This document shows, piece after piece, positions 23,129 to 30,186 of a stretch of DNA of 34,018 nt. The notes beneath the pieces were generated by a model, which saw only the letters and a list, made by a program, of their open reading frames with translations, was not told the DNA's origin and did no database searches. How positions within the stretch are numbered: the stretch's first letter is position 1; every line of letters begins with the position of its first letter. This DNA comes from Verrucomicrobiota bacterium (GTDB taxonomy: Bacteria; Verrucomicrobiota; Verrucomicrobiia; Limisphaerales; UBA11358). Where the stretch lies: NCBI GenBank assembly GCA_021324235.1, contig JAJPJM010000030.1:1-34018 (forward strand), written 5' to 3'. A program made the translations under genes and the position numbers.

Positions 23129-23389
23129 TCAACCTCGGAATTTGTTGTAATCCTCGTGGCTACCGATCCAAATCCATGTGAATTCATCCGGTTTGGAAAA
23201 ATATCCGACGGCGCGATGATGGTCACCAATCCGGACAGAATATAAACCTCGATAAAATGGTTTGAATTGAATGGACGGGTGGCGCGAATTTTTCAGCCAG
23301 AGCAAATAATTTTTGTGGGCCAATTCCTGAACGTGCTGCGGTAATTCGTAGAATTGTTTCCAAAACCGCGCGGAGACTTTGGAAGTCAT
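23129..23389 (-). CDS. RelE/ParE-family toxin
   Basis: The product is 86 aa. It has the usual small RelE/ParE layout: an N-terminal helix pair (SARFWKQFYELPQHVQELAHKNYLLWLKN), then strands with FKPFYRGLYSVRIGDHHRAVGYF near residue 42 and the C-terminal WIWIGSHEDYNKF. RelE-type toxins are ribosome-dependent mRNA interferases, while ParE types poison gyrase; this sequence does not settle which. Its ATG overlaps the stop of the upstream antitoxin as ATGA. The toxin stop lies only about 10 bases before the dus homology block, so dus translation may depend on it. Confidence 0.85.
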   Translation of the reverse strand: MTSKVSARFWKQFYELPQHVQELAHKNYLLWLKNSRHPSIQFKPFYRGLYSVRIGDHHRAVGYFSKPDEFTWIWIGSHEDYNKFRG

Positions 23390-23604
23390 GGTTTGCGCGG
23401 CTTCGGAAAATCGCGCAATTTACCGGCGCGCCGCTCGGCGGCGGCTTCGTCCTTGAGCCTGTCGAACTTGCCCGCCGCTGCGTCGGCCTGCATCTCGCGG
23501 TCCCAATCGTCGTCCGTGCGCGGATGCAACAGCGCCTCCAGCTCGCACCGTTCCCGGGGCGAGAGTCGCTCAATCGCTTCTTTGATTTCCGCAACCGTGC
23601 TCAT
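23386..23604 (-). CDS. Antitoxin partner of the RelE/ParE toxin
   Basis: The product is 72 aa: a helical N-terminus (STVAEIKEAIERLSPRERCELEALL), then an acidic, flexible middle (DDDWDREMQADAAAGKFDRL) and a tail ending RAGKLRDFPKPRKP. This matches the small antitoxins commonly found overlapping RelE-like genes: the C-terminal part wraps the toxin and the N-terminal part dimerises. I see no classical RHH or HTH fold, so DNA autoregulation is uncertain. It overlaps the toxin gene by four bases. The pair lies exactly between dus and the stranded dus 5' remnant. Confidence 0.8.
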   Translation of the reverse strand: MSTVAEIKEAIERLSPRERCELEALLHPRTDDDWDREMQADAAAGKFDRLKDEAAAERRAGKLRDFPKPRKP

Positions 23605-23651
23605 ACCGGTTAATCTACCAAATCATTGGAAAATCAGCAAGCGACTGTAGT

Positions 23652-23791
23652 GCGATAACGTGCATGAAGTTGAGCGTGGTCACGTCCTGCATCGGCATTA
23701 GCGCGAGCGCGGGCCTTCGCCACGAGGCTTCGGCCCCGCAAGCTGGCGCATCACTGCGGAGCAGGCTGGAAAATGTTTCGGACGGCGTCAC
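23652..23791 (-). pseudogene. Stranded 5' fragment of a dus gene
   Basis: The minus strand from GTG at 23791 reads VTPSETFSSLLRSDAP, a 33-base insertion, then LALMPMQDVTTLNFMHVIA. It matches the intact gene's TPSETFLNRLRGDAP and LALAPMQDVTTLSFMRVIA. Homology begins at the start codon and stops abruptly after the ATCGC of codon 36 (intact-gene numbering), after which the sequence is unrelated. Substitutions are frequent, so this is either an old split or material from a different strain. The insertion includes a palindrome at 23709-23739. Confidence 0.85.
23709..23739. repeat. Small palindromic insertion within the dus remnant
   Basis: GCGGGCCTTCGCC, loop ACGA, GGCTTCGGCCCCGC fold into a hairpin with a symmetric TTC/TTC internal loop. 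It accounts for most of the 33-base difference from the intact dus copy. The rest of 23792-23990 shows no gene or clear signal to me. Confidence 0.55.
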
Positions 23792-23990
23792 GCGGGCGAG
23801 TTTTGGGTAAAGATGAAGGATCCTTTGTCAGGGATAATCTTCGAATTCTAAACCATCAATATGGCACTCAAAAAAACAGGCAAGGCGTTGCATGACCTCA
23901 TATAAGTTCCCAATGCCCACGCGGTCTAGCGCAGGTAACGTCGGCTTGCGACCTTTTTCTTTGTTGTGACAGGATATCGCTTTTGTTCAG

Positions 23991-24019
23991 TTGAACTTGG
24001 CGGCGGCATCGGCTATGGT
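23991..24019 (+). promoter_or_regulatory. Candidate promoter of leuC, near-leaderless
   Basis: TTGAAC (23991-23996) and TATGGT (24014-24019) are separated by 17 bases. The predicted start, about 24026, is almost at the leuC ATG (24028), and no Shine-Dalgarno site is present. Confidence 0.45.
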
Positions 24020-24027
24020 GTCACTCT

Positions 24028-25404
24028 ATGACTTTGACGGAAAAGATCCTCGCCCGGGCGGCTGGCAAGTCGCGCGTGCAGGCCGGCGACAACATCTGGG
24101 TGAACGCCGACGTGCTCATGACGCACGACGTTTGCGGGCCGGGCACCATCGGCGTGTTCAAACGCGAGTTCGGCAAGGACGCGAAGGTCTGGGACAAAAC
24201 CCGGATCGTCATCATTCCCGACCATTACATTTTCACCGCCGACTCCAAGTCGAACCGCAACGTGGACATTTTGCGCGACTTTGTGAAGGAGCAGGACATC
24301 CCGTATTTTTACGACGTGATTGACGACCCGAACGGCCACTGGGTTTTCGATCCCAAAAAGGGAATGTTGAACCGGCAATACGGTTCGCAATACGCAGGCG
24401 TCTGCCACACGGCGTTGCCGCAAAAGGGCCACACGCGGCCCGGCGAAATTTTGTTCGGTACGGACTCGCACACCTGCATGGCGGGCGCGTTCAACCAATT
24501 CGCCACCGGCATCGGTAACACGGACGCCGGCTTCGTGATGGGCACGGGCAAGTTGCTCATCAAGGTTCCCGAGACGATGCACTTCCGGCTTGAAGGCAAA
24601 TTGCAGCCGGGCGTGATGGCCAAAGACGTGATCCTTCATTGCATCGGCGAAATCGGCTTTGACGGCGCGACGTACCGGGCGATGCAGTTCGATGGATCGG
24701 GTGTAGCGTCGCTTTCCATTGATGACCGCATGACCATCGCGAACATGGCCATCGAAGCGGGCGGCAAGAATGCCATTTTTGAATTTGATTCACGCACGCA
24801 GGAATACGTGGACGCGCGCGTGAAATTGAATGGCACCAAATCCAGTTACACGCCGGTGGAACCGGACAAGGACCAGAAATTTGTTTACGAATTGGTCGTG
24901 AATCTTGACAAGCTCGAACCGACGGTGGCGTGTCATCCCGATCCGGGCCAGCGCAAAAAGGCGAAGGAGATGGGGCACATCAAATTGGACCGCGCCTATG
25001 TCGGCTCGTGCACCGGCGGCAAGACGAGCGATTTCGTGGAGTTTGCACGCGTGTTGCGCGGGCATCATGTGGCGATTGACACGTTCGGCGTGCCGGCGAC
25101 ACCGGAGATTGTACGCGATTTGCAGACGACCTACTGGGGCAAGCAGACCGTCTGGGACATCCTGGTGAGCGCGGGTGTGCAGATGACGGAAAACGCCGGG
25201 TGCGCCGCGTGCCTGGGCGGGCCGGTGGACACGTTTGGCCGCATCAACAAGGCGGGCATCAAATGTATCAGCGCGACGAACCGCAATTTTCCAGGCCGCA
25301 TGGGCGACAAGGAATCACAGGTGTTTCTCGCCTCACCCATGACCGTGGCCGCCAGCGCGATTGCCGGCAAGATTGTGGATCCGCGCGAGTATTTGGGGAA
25401 TTGA
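24028..25404 (+). CDS. leuC: 3-isopropylmalate dehydratase large subunit (aconitase family)
   Basis: An aconitase-type 4Fe-4S isomerase that converts 2-isopropylmalate to 3-isopropylmalate in leucine synthesis (EC 4.2.1.33). The 458 residues begin MTLTEKILARAAGKSRVQAGD. Family motifs include MTHDVCGPGTIGVF near residue 31, GTDSHTCMAGAFNQFATGIGNTDAGF near 148, and the cluster cysteines in YVGSCTGGKTSDF near 330 and NAGCAACLGGPVD near 390. It resembles the group shared by isopropylmalate and homoaconitate-type enzymes, so another hydroxyacid substrate is possible. No leuD small subunit lies beside it, although the protein would need one. Confidence 0.87.
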   Translation: MTLTEKILARAAGKSRVQAGDNIWVNADVLMTHDVCGPGTIGVFKREFGKDAKVWDKTRIVIIPDHYIFTADSKSNRNVDILRDFVKEQDIPYFYDVIDDPNGHWVFDPKKGMLNRQYGSQYAGVCHTALPQKGHTRPGEILFGTDSHTCMAGAFNQFATGIGNTDAGFVMGTGKLLIKVPETMHFRLEGKLQPGVMAKDVILHCIGEIGFDGATYRAMQFDGSGVASLSIDDRMTIANMAIEAGGKNAIFEFDSRTQEYVDARVKLNGTKSSYTPVEPDKDQKFVYELVVNLDKLEPTVACHPDPGQRKKAKEMGHIKLDRAYVGSCTGGKTSDFVEFARVLRGHHVAIDTFGVPATPEIVRDLQTTYWGKQTVWDILVSAGVQMTENAGCAACLGGPVDTFGRINKAGIKCISATNRNFPGRMGDKESQVFLASPMTVAASAIAGKIVDPREYLGN

Positions 25405-25443
25405 TTCGCCGGGACGCTCGTTTCCACCTCGCAGACCCACGCC

Positions 25444-27201
25444 CTATTTTCCAGCGTCGGGTGTGCCGGTCGTGGCTGACGTCGGGTGCGGCGTTTGTTT
25501 TTCAGCGGCCTGCATCAGCTGTTTCTCCAGCGGGTGTTCGTGTTTCTGCCATTCCTCGGAGACGCGGCCATCCCAACACGCCGGGTTCAACGGATAGACG
25601 TCGGGGTCGAAAATCACATGATAGAAGTGCCAGACGACAATGGCCAGGCACGCCAGCAGCGCCTCGTAATAATGAATGGTCAGCGCCACATCCACAATCC
25701 AGCGCGGCAGGAAAGCGGTCACGTCCATCTTGAACCAAATCATCAGGCCGGTAACCCCCATGATGACGGTGCCCCACACCACGGCCCAGTATTCCATTTT
25801 CTCCGCGTAGCCGAATCGGCCGATTTTTGGTTTCTCCCGGCTCCAGCCGGTGAGATAACGCGCGGCGCACCACAGATCGGCCAGATCTTTTTTGACCGGG
25901 AACAAATCCTTCACCAGTTGCCGGCCGTCCCTCGTCATCAGCAGATAAATCAGATGATAAGCGCCGGCGAGCAACAGCACGATGCCGGCGATACGATGCG
26001 TCCAGCGGCGAAACGATTCATTGGCGCCGAGTAATTTGGCCAGCCACGAATCCGGGAATTTCAAGGCAAAGCCGGTGACGGCCAGAACGATGAAACTGGA
26101 CGCGAGCACGACGTGCTGCCAGCGTTGCGAAAGGCTCATGCGCAAAACCGTCCGGGCGCCGGCGTGATACCGCGCGGCCGTTTTTCTCAAAAATAACAGC
26201 GCGTTGTGGATGAACATCGCGCCCACAACACCGAAAATCAGCGTCAGATAAACCTGCCGTACCCACCAGTTGATTTTTTCCGACAGGTCCCGTTCCCCGG
26301 ACGTGGCGGTGAGGTCCACGTGGATTTTGCCGCTCACAAACATCCGGTTCGCGCCCGGATGACACTGGCCGCAGGTGGTGACCAGGTGGTTCGTGTTGAT
26401 CGTGGAATCCGGATCGGAGGAAGGCAGGATTTTATGGTAACCGTGGCAACTGGCGCAATCGGCGACCACGGTGGAACCGTATTGCGCGGCCAGACCATGA
26501 TAACTTTCGACGTAGGTCTTCACCCGGTCTGCCGGGAGATTGTACCGGGAATCCAGAGTCACAGAGGCATGGCACCGGCTGCACACGCCGGAAATTTTCA
26601 GTGCCGAGTCGCCTTTCAACGCCTCGATTTGATGCTCGGTATGACAATCGGTGCAGGTCGGCGCATCGCGATTGCCCGCCGCCACCGCCCGGCCGTGGAC
26701 ACTTTTGGCCCAGTCCGCGGCCTCCTGGACATGGCATTGACCGCACGTTTTAGCCTGCTGCGAAAAATACAACGGCGAAACGGGTGAGCTGGGCGGGAGG
26801 ATGTCATGTGAATCGTGGCAATCCTGGCAGGTGGCGGCGGTCTCATCACCGGCCTTCATCGCAAGACCATGAACACTCGTTCCATAGCTGGCAGTTTGTT
26901 GGGGGTGACAAATGGCGCAATTGACCGGCAGCACGGGCCGGTTGTCGTCGGGATGCGCCGCCGTGATGTCCGTGTGGCAACTGACACAGGCGTTTGTTTT
27001 GTGGACCGAAGCGGCAAGTCGGGTCTTGTCGACGAACAATGAAATGACCCGGCCGGCGGGGTTGGTCACGGTCAGGGTATTGTCGGCGTGGCAGACCAGG
27101 CAATCGTCATCCGACATCACCGGTGCGGCCATGGCGCCAGCGGCAAGAACCAGCCAGAGCCCGGTCAATGCCATTTTCAGCGTTTGTTGGCCACTGCCCA
27201 T
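25444..27201 (-). CDS. Nine-heme cytochrome c fused to a cytochrome b561-like membrane domain
   Basis: The product is 585 aa from the ATG at 27201 (27252 is also open). Residues 1-27 form a signal peptide (LTGLWLVLAAGAMA). The periplasmic part holds nine CxxCH heme-binding motifs: CLVCH, CVSCH, CAICH, CQDCH, CGQCH, CTDCH, CSRCH, CASCH and CGQCH. From about residue 310 there are five hydrophobic helices, with histidines placed for b-type hemes (WQHVVLASSFIVLAVTGFAL, RWTHRIAGIVLLLAGAYHLIYLL, WHFYHVIF). This implies quinol/quinone-linked electron transfer across the membrane to or from periplasmic hemes. The direction and terminal partner are unknown. The C-terminal 40 residues are hydrophilic. 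The 11-heme gene lies about 100 bases upstream on the same strand. Confidence 0.88.
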   Translation of the reverse strand: MGSGQQTLKMALTGLWLVLAAGAMAAPVMSDDDCLVCHADNTLTVTNPAGRVISLFVDKTRLAASVHKTNACVSCHTDITAAHPDDNRPVLPVNCAICHPQQTASYGTSVHGLAMKAGDETAATCQDCHDSHDILPPSSPVSPLYFSQQAKTCGQCHVQEAADWAKSVHGRAVAAGNRDAPTCTDCHTEHQIEALKGDSALKISGVCSRCHASVTLDSRYNLPADRVKTYVESYHGLAAQYGSTVVADCASCHGYHKILPSSDPDSTINTNHLVTTCGQCHPGANRMFVSGKIHVDLTATSGERDLSEKINWWVRQVYLTLIFGVVGAMFIHNALLFLRKTAARYHAGARTVLRMSLSQRWQHVVLASSFIVLAVTGFALKFPDSWLAKLLGANESFRRWTHRIAGIVLLLAGAYHLIYLLMTRDGRQLVKDLFPVKKDLADLWCAARYLTGWSREKPKIGRFGYAEKMEYWAVVWGTVIMGVTGLMIWFKMDVTAFLPRWIVDVALTIHYYEALLACLAIVVWHFYHVIFDPDVYPLNPACWDGRVSEEWQKHEHPLEKQLMQAAEKQTPHPTSATTGTPDAGK

Positions 27202-27299
27202 ACTTACCAATATCAGGCGGCCCGAACCGAACCACTCTACACGGCTTGGCATTTGTTGCGCCTATTTTGACGAAGACGGGCACGAGGTTTTCGTCCGCC

Positions 27300-29498
27300 T
27301 CAATGCGTCAGGCGCGTGGTCATGGCGTAAATGATCAGCAGCAGCAAAAGGATGCCCAGGCCAAAGAAGAAGTAGCCAAACGAGCGCGCGATGTTCTTCC
27401 AGCGTTCCCATTCGTCCTTCACGCGATGTTCGTCCAGTTTGCCTTCCGCCACCAGCCGGTCGTACCAGCGTTTGCGCTCATGCAGCATCTCGGTTTTGGA
27501 AACGCGGCCGGAGAAAATGACCGTGTCCATCGGGAATTTCTCGAGGCGGAAATGCGTGTTGAAGAAATGAATCGAGAAAATAAAGCCCGCGGCCAGCAGC
27601 GCCTCGTCCGAGTGCAGAATCAGGGCCACATTGATGATCCAGCCCGGCAGGTACCGTGTAAAAAATTCCGGGAACCACATGATCAGGCCGGAGGCGCCGA
27701 TGATGGCCACGCCCCAGAACACGGCGAAGTAATCGAATTTCTCCCAATACGTCCAACGATCGAACTCGGGCTTCGGGCCCCGGCCAAAGAACCATTTGTT
27801 GTGCGCCACCAAATCGCGCCAGTCCTGGAACGTGGGCACCATGGAGTCGGGACCGAACAGCGTCTTCCAGAGCCGGTTGAATTGGAACCGGCCGCTGGCC
27901 GGGTCGCGCAATGATTTCCGTCCCTTCCACGCCTTGCCCGTCAGCGCCGTGAGATGCAGGCCGAAATAGAAGAAGGTAACGATGGCGCCGAGGCGATGCA
28001 ACGTCCGCGCGGTTTCCGGGCCGCCGAGGATGTGGAAAATCATTTTGGCCCAGTCCGTATAGTAGAATTTCAACGGCATGCCGGTAATCACCAGCAGCAG
28101 GAAACTGGTCACGACCAGGAAATGCAGAAAGCGCTCGAACGGTGAGAAACGCGTGAACCATTCGCCGTCCACCTGCGTTTGAATCTTGGCTTCGCGGAAT
28201 TTCTTCGTGTCATGCAGGTACAGATAAACGGCGCGCACCAGCCAGCCGAGGGTGTGCAGGCCGAAGAAGGCGAACGTGCCGATGAGCAGGCCGGTCATGC
28301 CCAGAAACACCGCATGGAGCAACGGGTAATTTTTCCCGTCCAGCGGATTGGCATGGGGTTGGTATTGCGTGAACTTGATGGTGGCGCCGGGATGACATTG
28401 CTGGCACGTGGCCAAAATGTTGGTTGGGGACAGGTGTGACCGCGGATCGGACGGCGGTTGGACGTCATGATAACCGTGGCAGTCGTAACAGGCCGCCACC
28501 ATGGGGGCCACGTTGGGCCGGCCCAACGCCACGGCCTTGCCGTGGTAGGTGTCCCGGTAATGCGCCAACCGGTCTGCGTGGCACTTGCCGCAACGTTCAT
28601 CGCTGACGGCTTTGAAATTATTGCCCTCCGGGTTCACGATGTCATGCGCGGTGTGGCAATCCGTGCAGACCGGCCCGCGGGGATCGCCTTTGGCCAGCAA
28701 TTGTCCGTGGATGCTCTGGTCGTAGGTTTTCTCGACGCCGATGTGACATTTGCCGCAGGTTTTGGCGACGTTGGCGTGGTTGATGGGCGAATCGCGGTCC
28801 ACTGCGCGCTTGATATCATGCACGCCATGACAATCGTCGCAGGACGGCGCGACGATGAGACCCATTTTAAGCAGCGCGCGGCCGTGGATGCTTTCCATGT
28901 ATTGGGCCGCGGCCTCAGGATGATTGATTTCGTATTCCTTCGTCAGACCGGCGTTGCTGTGGCATTTCGCGCAGGTGAAGGGGAGGTTGAGCTTGAACAC
29001 CGGCGAGGCCGGGTCCTTGACCGGCAAAATGCCGTGCGACCCGTGGCAATCCCAGCAATTCGCCGCGCCGGAGGCGCCCAGCATGTGGCTCACGCCGTGA
29101 ATGCTGGTGGCGTATTCCCCGGCCTCCTTCGCGTGGCAAGGGGTGCAACTGGGCGGTCCCAGCGGGTCGTGGACGAGGTCCTTGATGCCGGTATGGCAAT
29201 CCACGCAAGCGAGGCTGGCGTGAACCGATTTTTGAAAGTCATTGGTGGGGAAAACCAGCGATTCAGTCTTCCCGTTGACCACGCGCGCGGTGTTGGGGTC
29301 GAGATGACAGGCCAGACAATCGCTGTTGGCAAATTTCTCGGGCGCGTTGGTGGAGACGGTTCCCTGGGCGCACGCGGTGGCCCCCGCGAACCAAACCCAG
29401 GCCAGCAGATAAATCCACACTGGCGCGGCGATTCGCGACCGGCTCGCCACCGCGCGGCGGCGGAGTCCCGGCGCTGGACAAGTGTGGTTGGTTGTCAT
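27300..29498 (-). CDS. Eleven-heme cytochrome c fused to a cytochrome b-like membrane domain
   Basis: The product is 732 aa. An N-terminal export segment (WIYLLAWVWFAGATACA) precedes eleven CxxCH motifs: CLACH, CVDCH, CTPCH, CWDCH, CAKCH, CDDCH, CGKCH, CTDCH, CGKCH, CYDCH and CQQCH. Recurring SIHG/YHG histidines between them may be distal heme ligands. From about residue 395, hydrophobic helices follow (LLIGTFAFFGLHTLGWLV, FLHFLVVTSFLLLVITGMPL, LHRLGAIVTFFYFGLHL, FAVFWGVAIIGASGLIMWF, EALLAAGFIFSIHFF). A terminal helix (FFFGLGILLLLLIIYA) is absent from its 9-heme relative. Both proteins share domain order and probably arose by duplication. Likely a membrane electron conduit; substrate unknown. 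Confidence 0.88.
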   Translation of the reverse strand: MTTNHTCPAPGLRRRAVASRSRIAAPVWIYLLAWVWFAGATACAQGTVSTNAPEKFANSDCLACHLDPNTARVVNGKTESLVFPTNDFQKSVHASLACVDCHTGIKDLVHDPLGPPSCTPCHAKEAGEYATSIHGVSHMLGASGAANCWDCHGSHGILPVKDPASPVFKLNLPFTCAKCHSNAGLTKEYEINHPEAAAQYMESIHGRALLKMGLIVAPSCDDCHGVHDIKRAVDRDSPINHANVAKTCGKCHIGVEKTYDQSIHGQLLAKGDPRGPVCTDCHTAHDIVNPEGNNFKAVSDERCGKCHADRLAHYRDTYHGKAVALGRPNVAPMVAACYDCHGYHDVQPPSDPRSHLSPTNILATCQQCHPGATIKFTQYQPHANPLDGKNYPLLHAVFLGMTGLLIGTFAFFGLHTLGWLVRAVYLYLHDTKKFREAKIQTQVDGEWFTRFSPFERFLHFLVVTSFLLLVITGMPLKFYYTDWAKMIFHILGGPETARTLHRLGAIVTFFYFGLHLTALTGKAWKGRKSLRDPASGRFQFNRLWKTLFGPDSMVPTFQDWRDLVAHNKWFFGRGPKPEFDRWTYWEKFDYFAVFWGVAIIGASGLIMWFPEFFTRYLPGWIINVALILHSDEALLAAGFIFSIHFFNTHFRLEKFPMDTVIFSGRVSKTEMLHERKRWYDRLVAEGKLDEHRVKDEWERWKNIARSFGYFFFGLGILLLLLIIYAMTTRLTH

Positions 29499-29613
29499 GG
29501 CAGTTATTTCATTCGCAGCCGTCGGGTATTTCTGCGCCGAGCCAGGCCAAGGACCATTCGTTCGCGGGCTTCATTTGCACGCCGCGTGGCGTAAATCGCG
29601 GTTTCTGACGGCG

Positions 29614-29943
29614 CTACTTCTTAAAAGTCCGCAGGTAGGCCACCAAGCCCTTGATTTCGTCGTCCGACAAATTTTGGGCCGGCCGCATCACGGTTTTGCC
29701 GTCTTTGTCCTTGAACCCTTCCTTGATGGCCTTGAACGCAGCGTCATCCGTCAATGCGGCCTGAACCGCCGCGTCACTGTAGTCCTTGGCGTTGAGCCGG
29801 TGGCCCATGTTGGTATCGCCCTTCCCATCCGCGCCGTGGCAGCGGGCGCAGGAATTTGCCCAGGTTTCCTTTGGTTCGGCGGCCGAAACCGCCAGGGCGG
29901 CGGCGAAACCGATGATGCCCGCAAGCAGAATTGTTTTATTCAT
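29614..29943 (-). CDS. Small class I cytochrome c, exported
   Basis: The product is 109 aa from the ATG at 29943, which has GGAG eight bases upstream; ATG 29949 is too close to that site. Residues 1-20 form a signal peptide (ILLAGIIGFAAALAVSAA). The heme motif is CARCHGADGKGD near residue 32, and the likely axial methionine is in KTVMRPAQNLSDDEIKGLVAYL near 85. It is a soluble periplasmic electron carrier. It is the first gene upstream of the two multiheme cytochrome b fusions and reads in the same direction, so it probably shuttles electrons for them. A hairpin (GGCGCAA/TCGCGCC, 29975-29992) lies in its leader. Confidence 0.9.
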   Translation of the reverse strand: MNKTILLAGIIGFAAALAVSAAEPKETWANSCARCHGADGKGDTNMGHRLNAKDYSDAAVQAALTDDAAFKAIKEGFKDKDGKTVMRPAQNLSDDEIKGLVAYLRTFKK

Positions 29944-30138
29944 CGTCATTGCTCCGTTTTGTTGGTGTATGGTCGGCGCAACCATTCGCGCCTTTTCAAG
30001 AGATAACCTCGGTGAAAAGGTCGGAATCCACTACCCATGTTTTGGCCAACGAAGCGCATTTTTTGCGTCGATAGACAGGAAATATCTGATGGAAACCGCC
30101 GCGAAGAACCAGCTGGAGCAGGAAAGCCTTTTTTATTC

Positions 30139-30155
30139 ACCGTTCGGCGAACGGT
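30139..30155. repeat. Short perfect hairpin downstream of the kinase gene
   Basis: ACCGTTC, GGC, GAACGGT is a 7-bp stem about 35 bases past the kinase stop. It lacks a proper U-tract on the minus strand, so it is a weak terminator candidate. The rest of 29993-30186 shows no convincing gene. A 37-codon plus-strand frame starting METAAKNQ at about 30089 is possible but unsupported. Confidence 0.4.
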
Positions 30156-30186
30156 TATTTCTCAAACGGATGCCTGCAGCTGCCGT

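Noticed and set aside
28458-29594. 378-aa plus-strand ORF
   Set aside because: Antisense to the 11-heme cytochrome gene, which carries eleven CxxCH motifs on the minus strand.
29975-29992. Terminator-like hairpin with TTTT on the plus strand
   Set aside because: No plus-strand gene precedes it; on the minus strand it lies in the cytochrome c leader without a U-tract.
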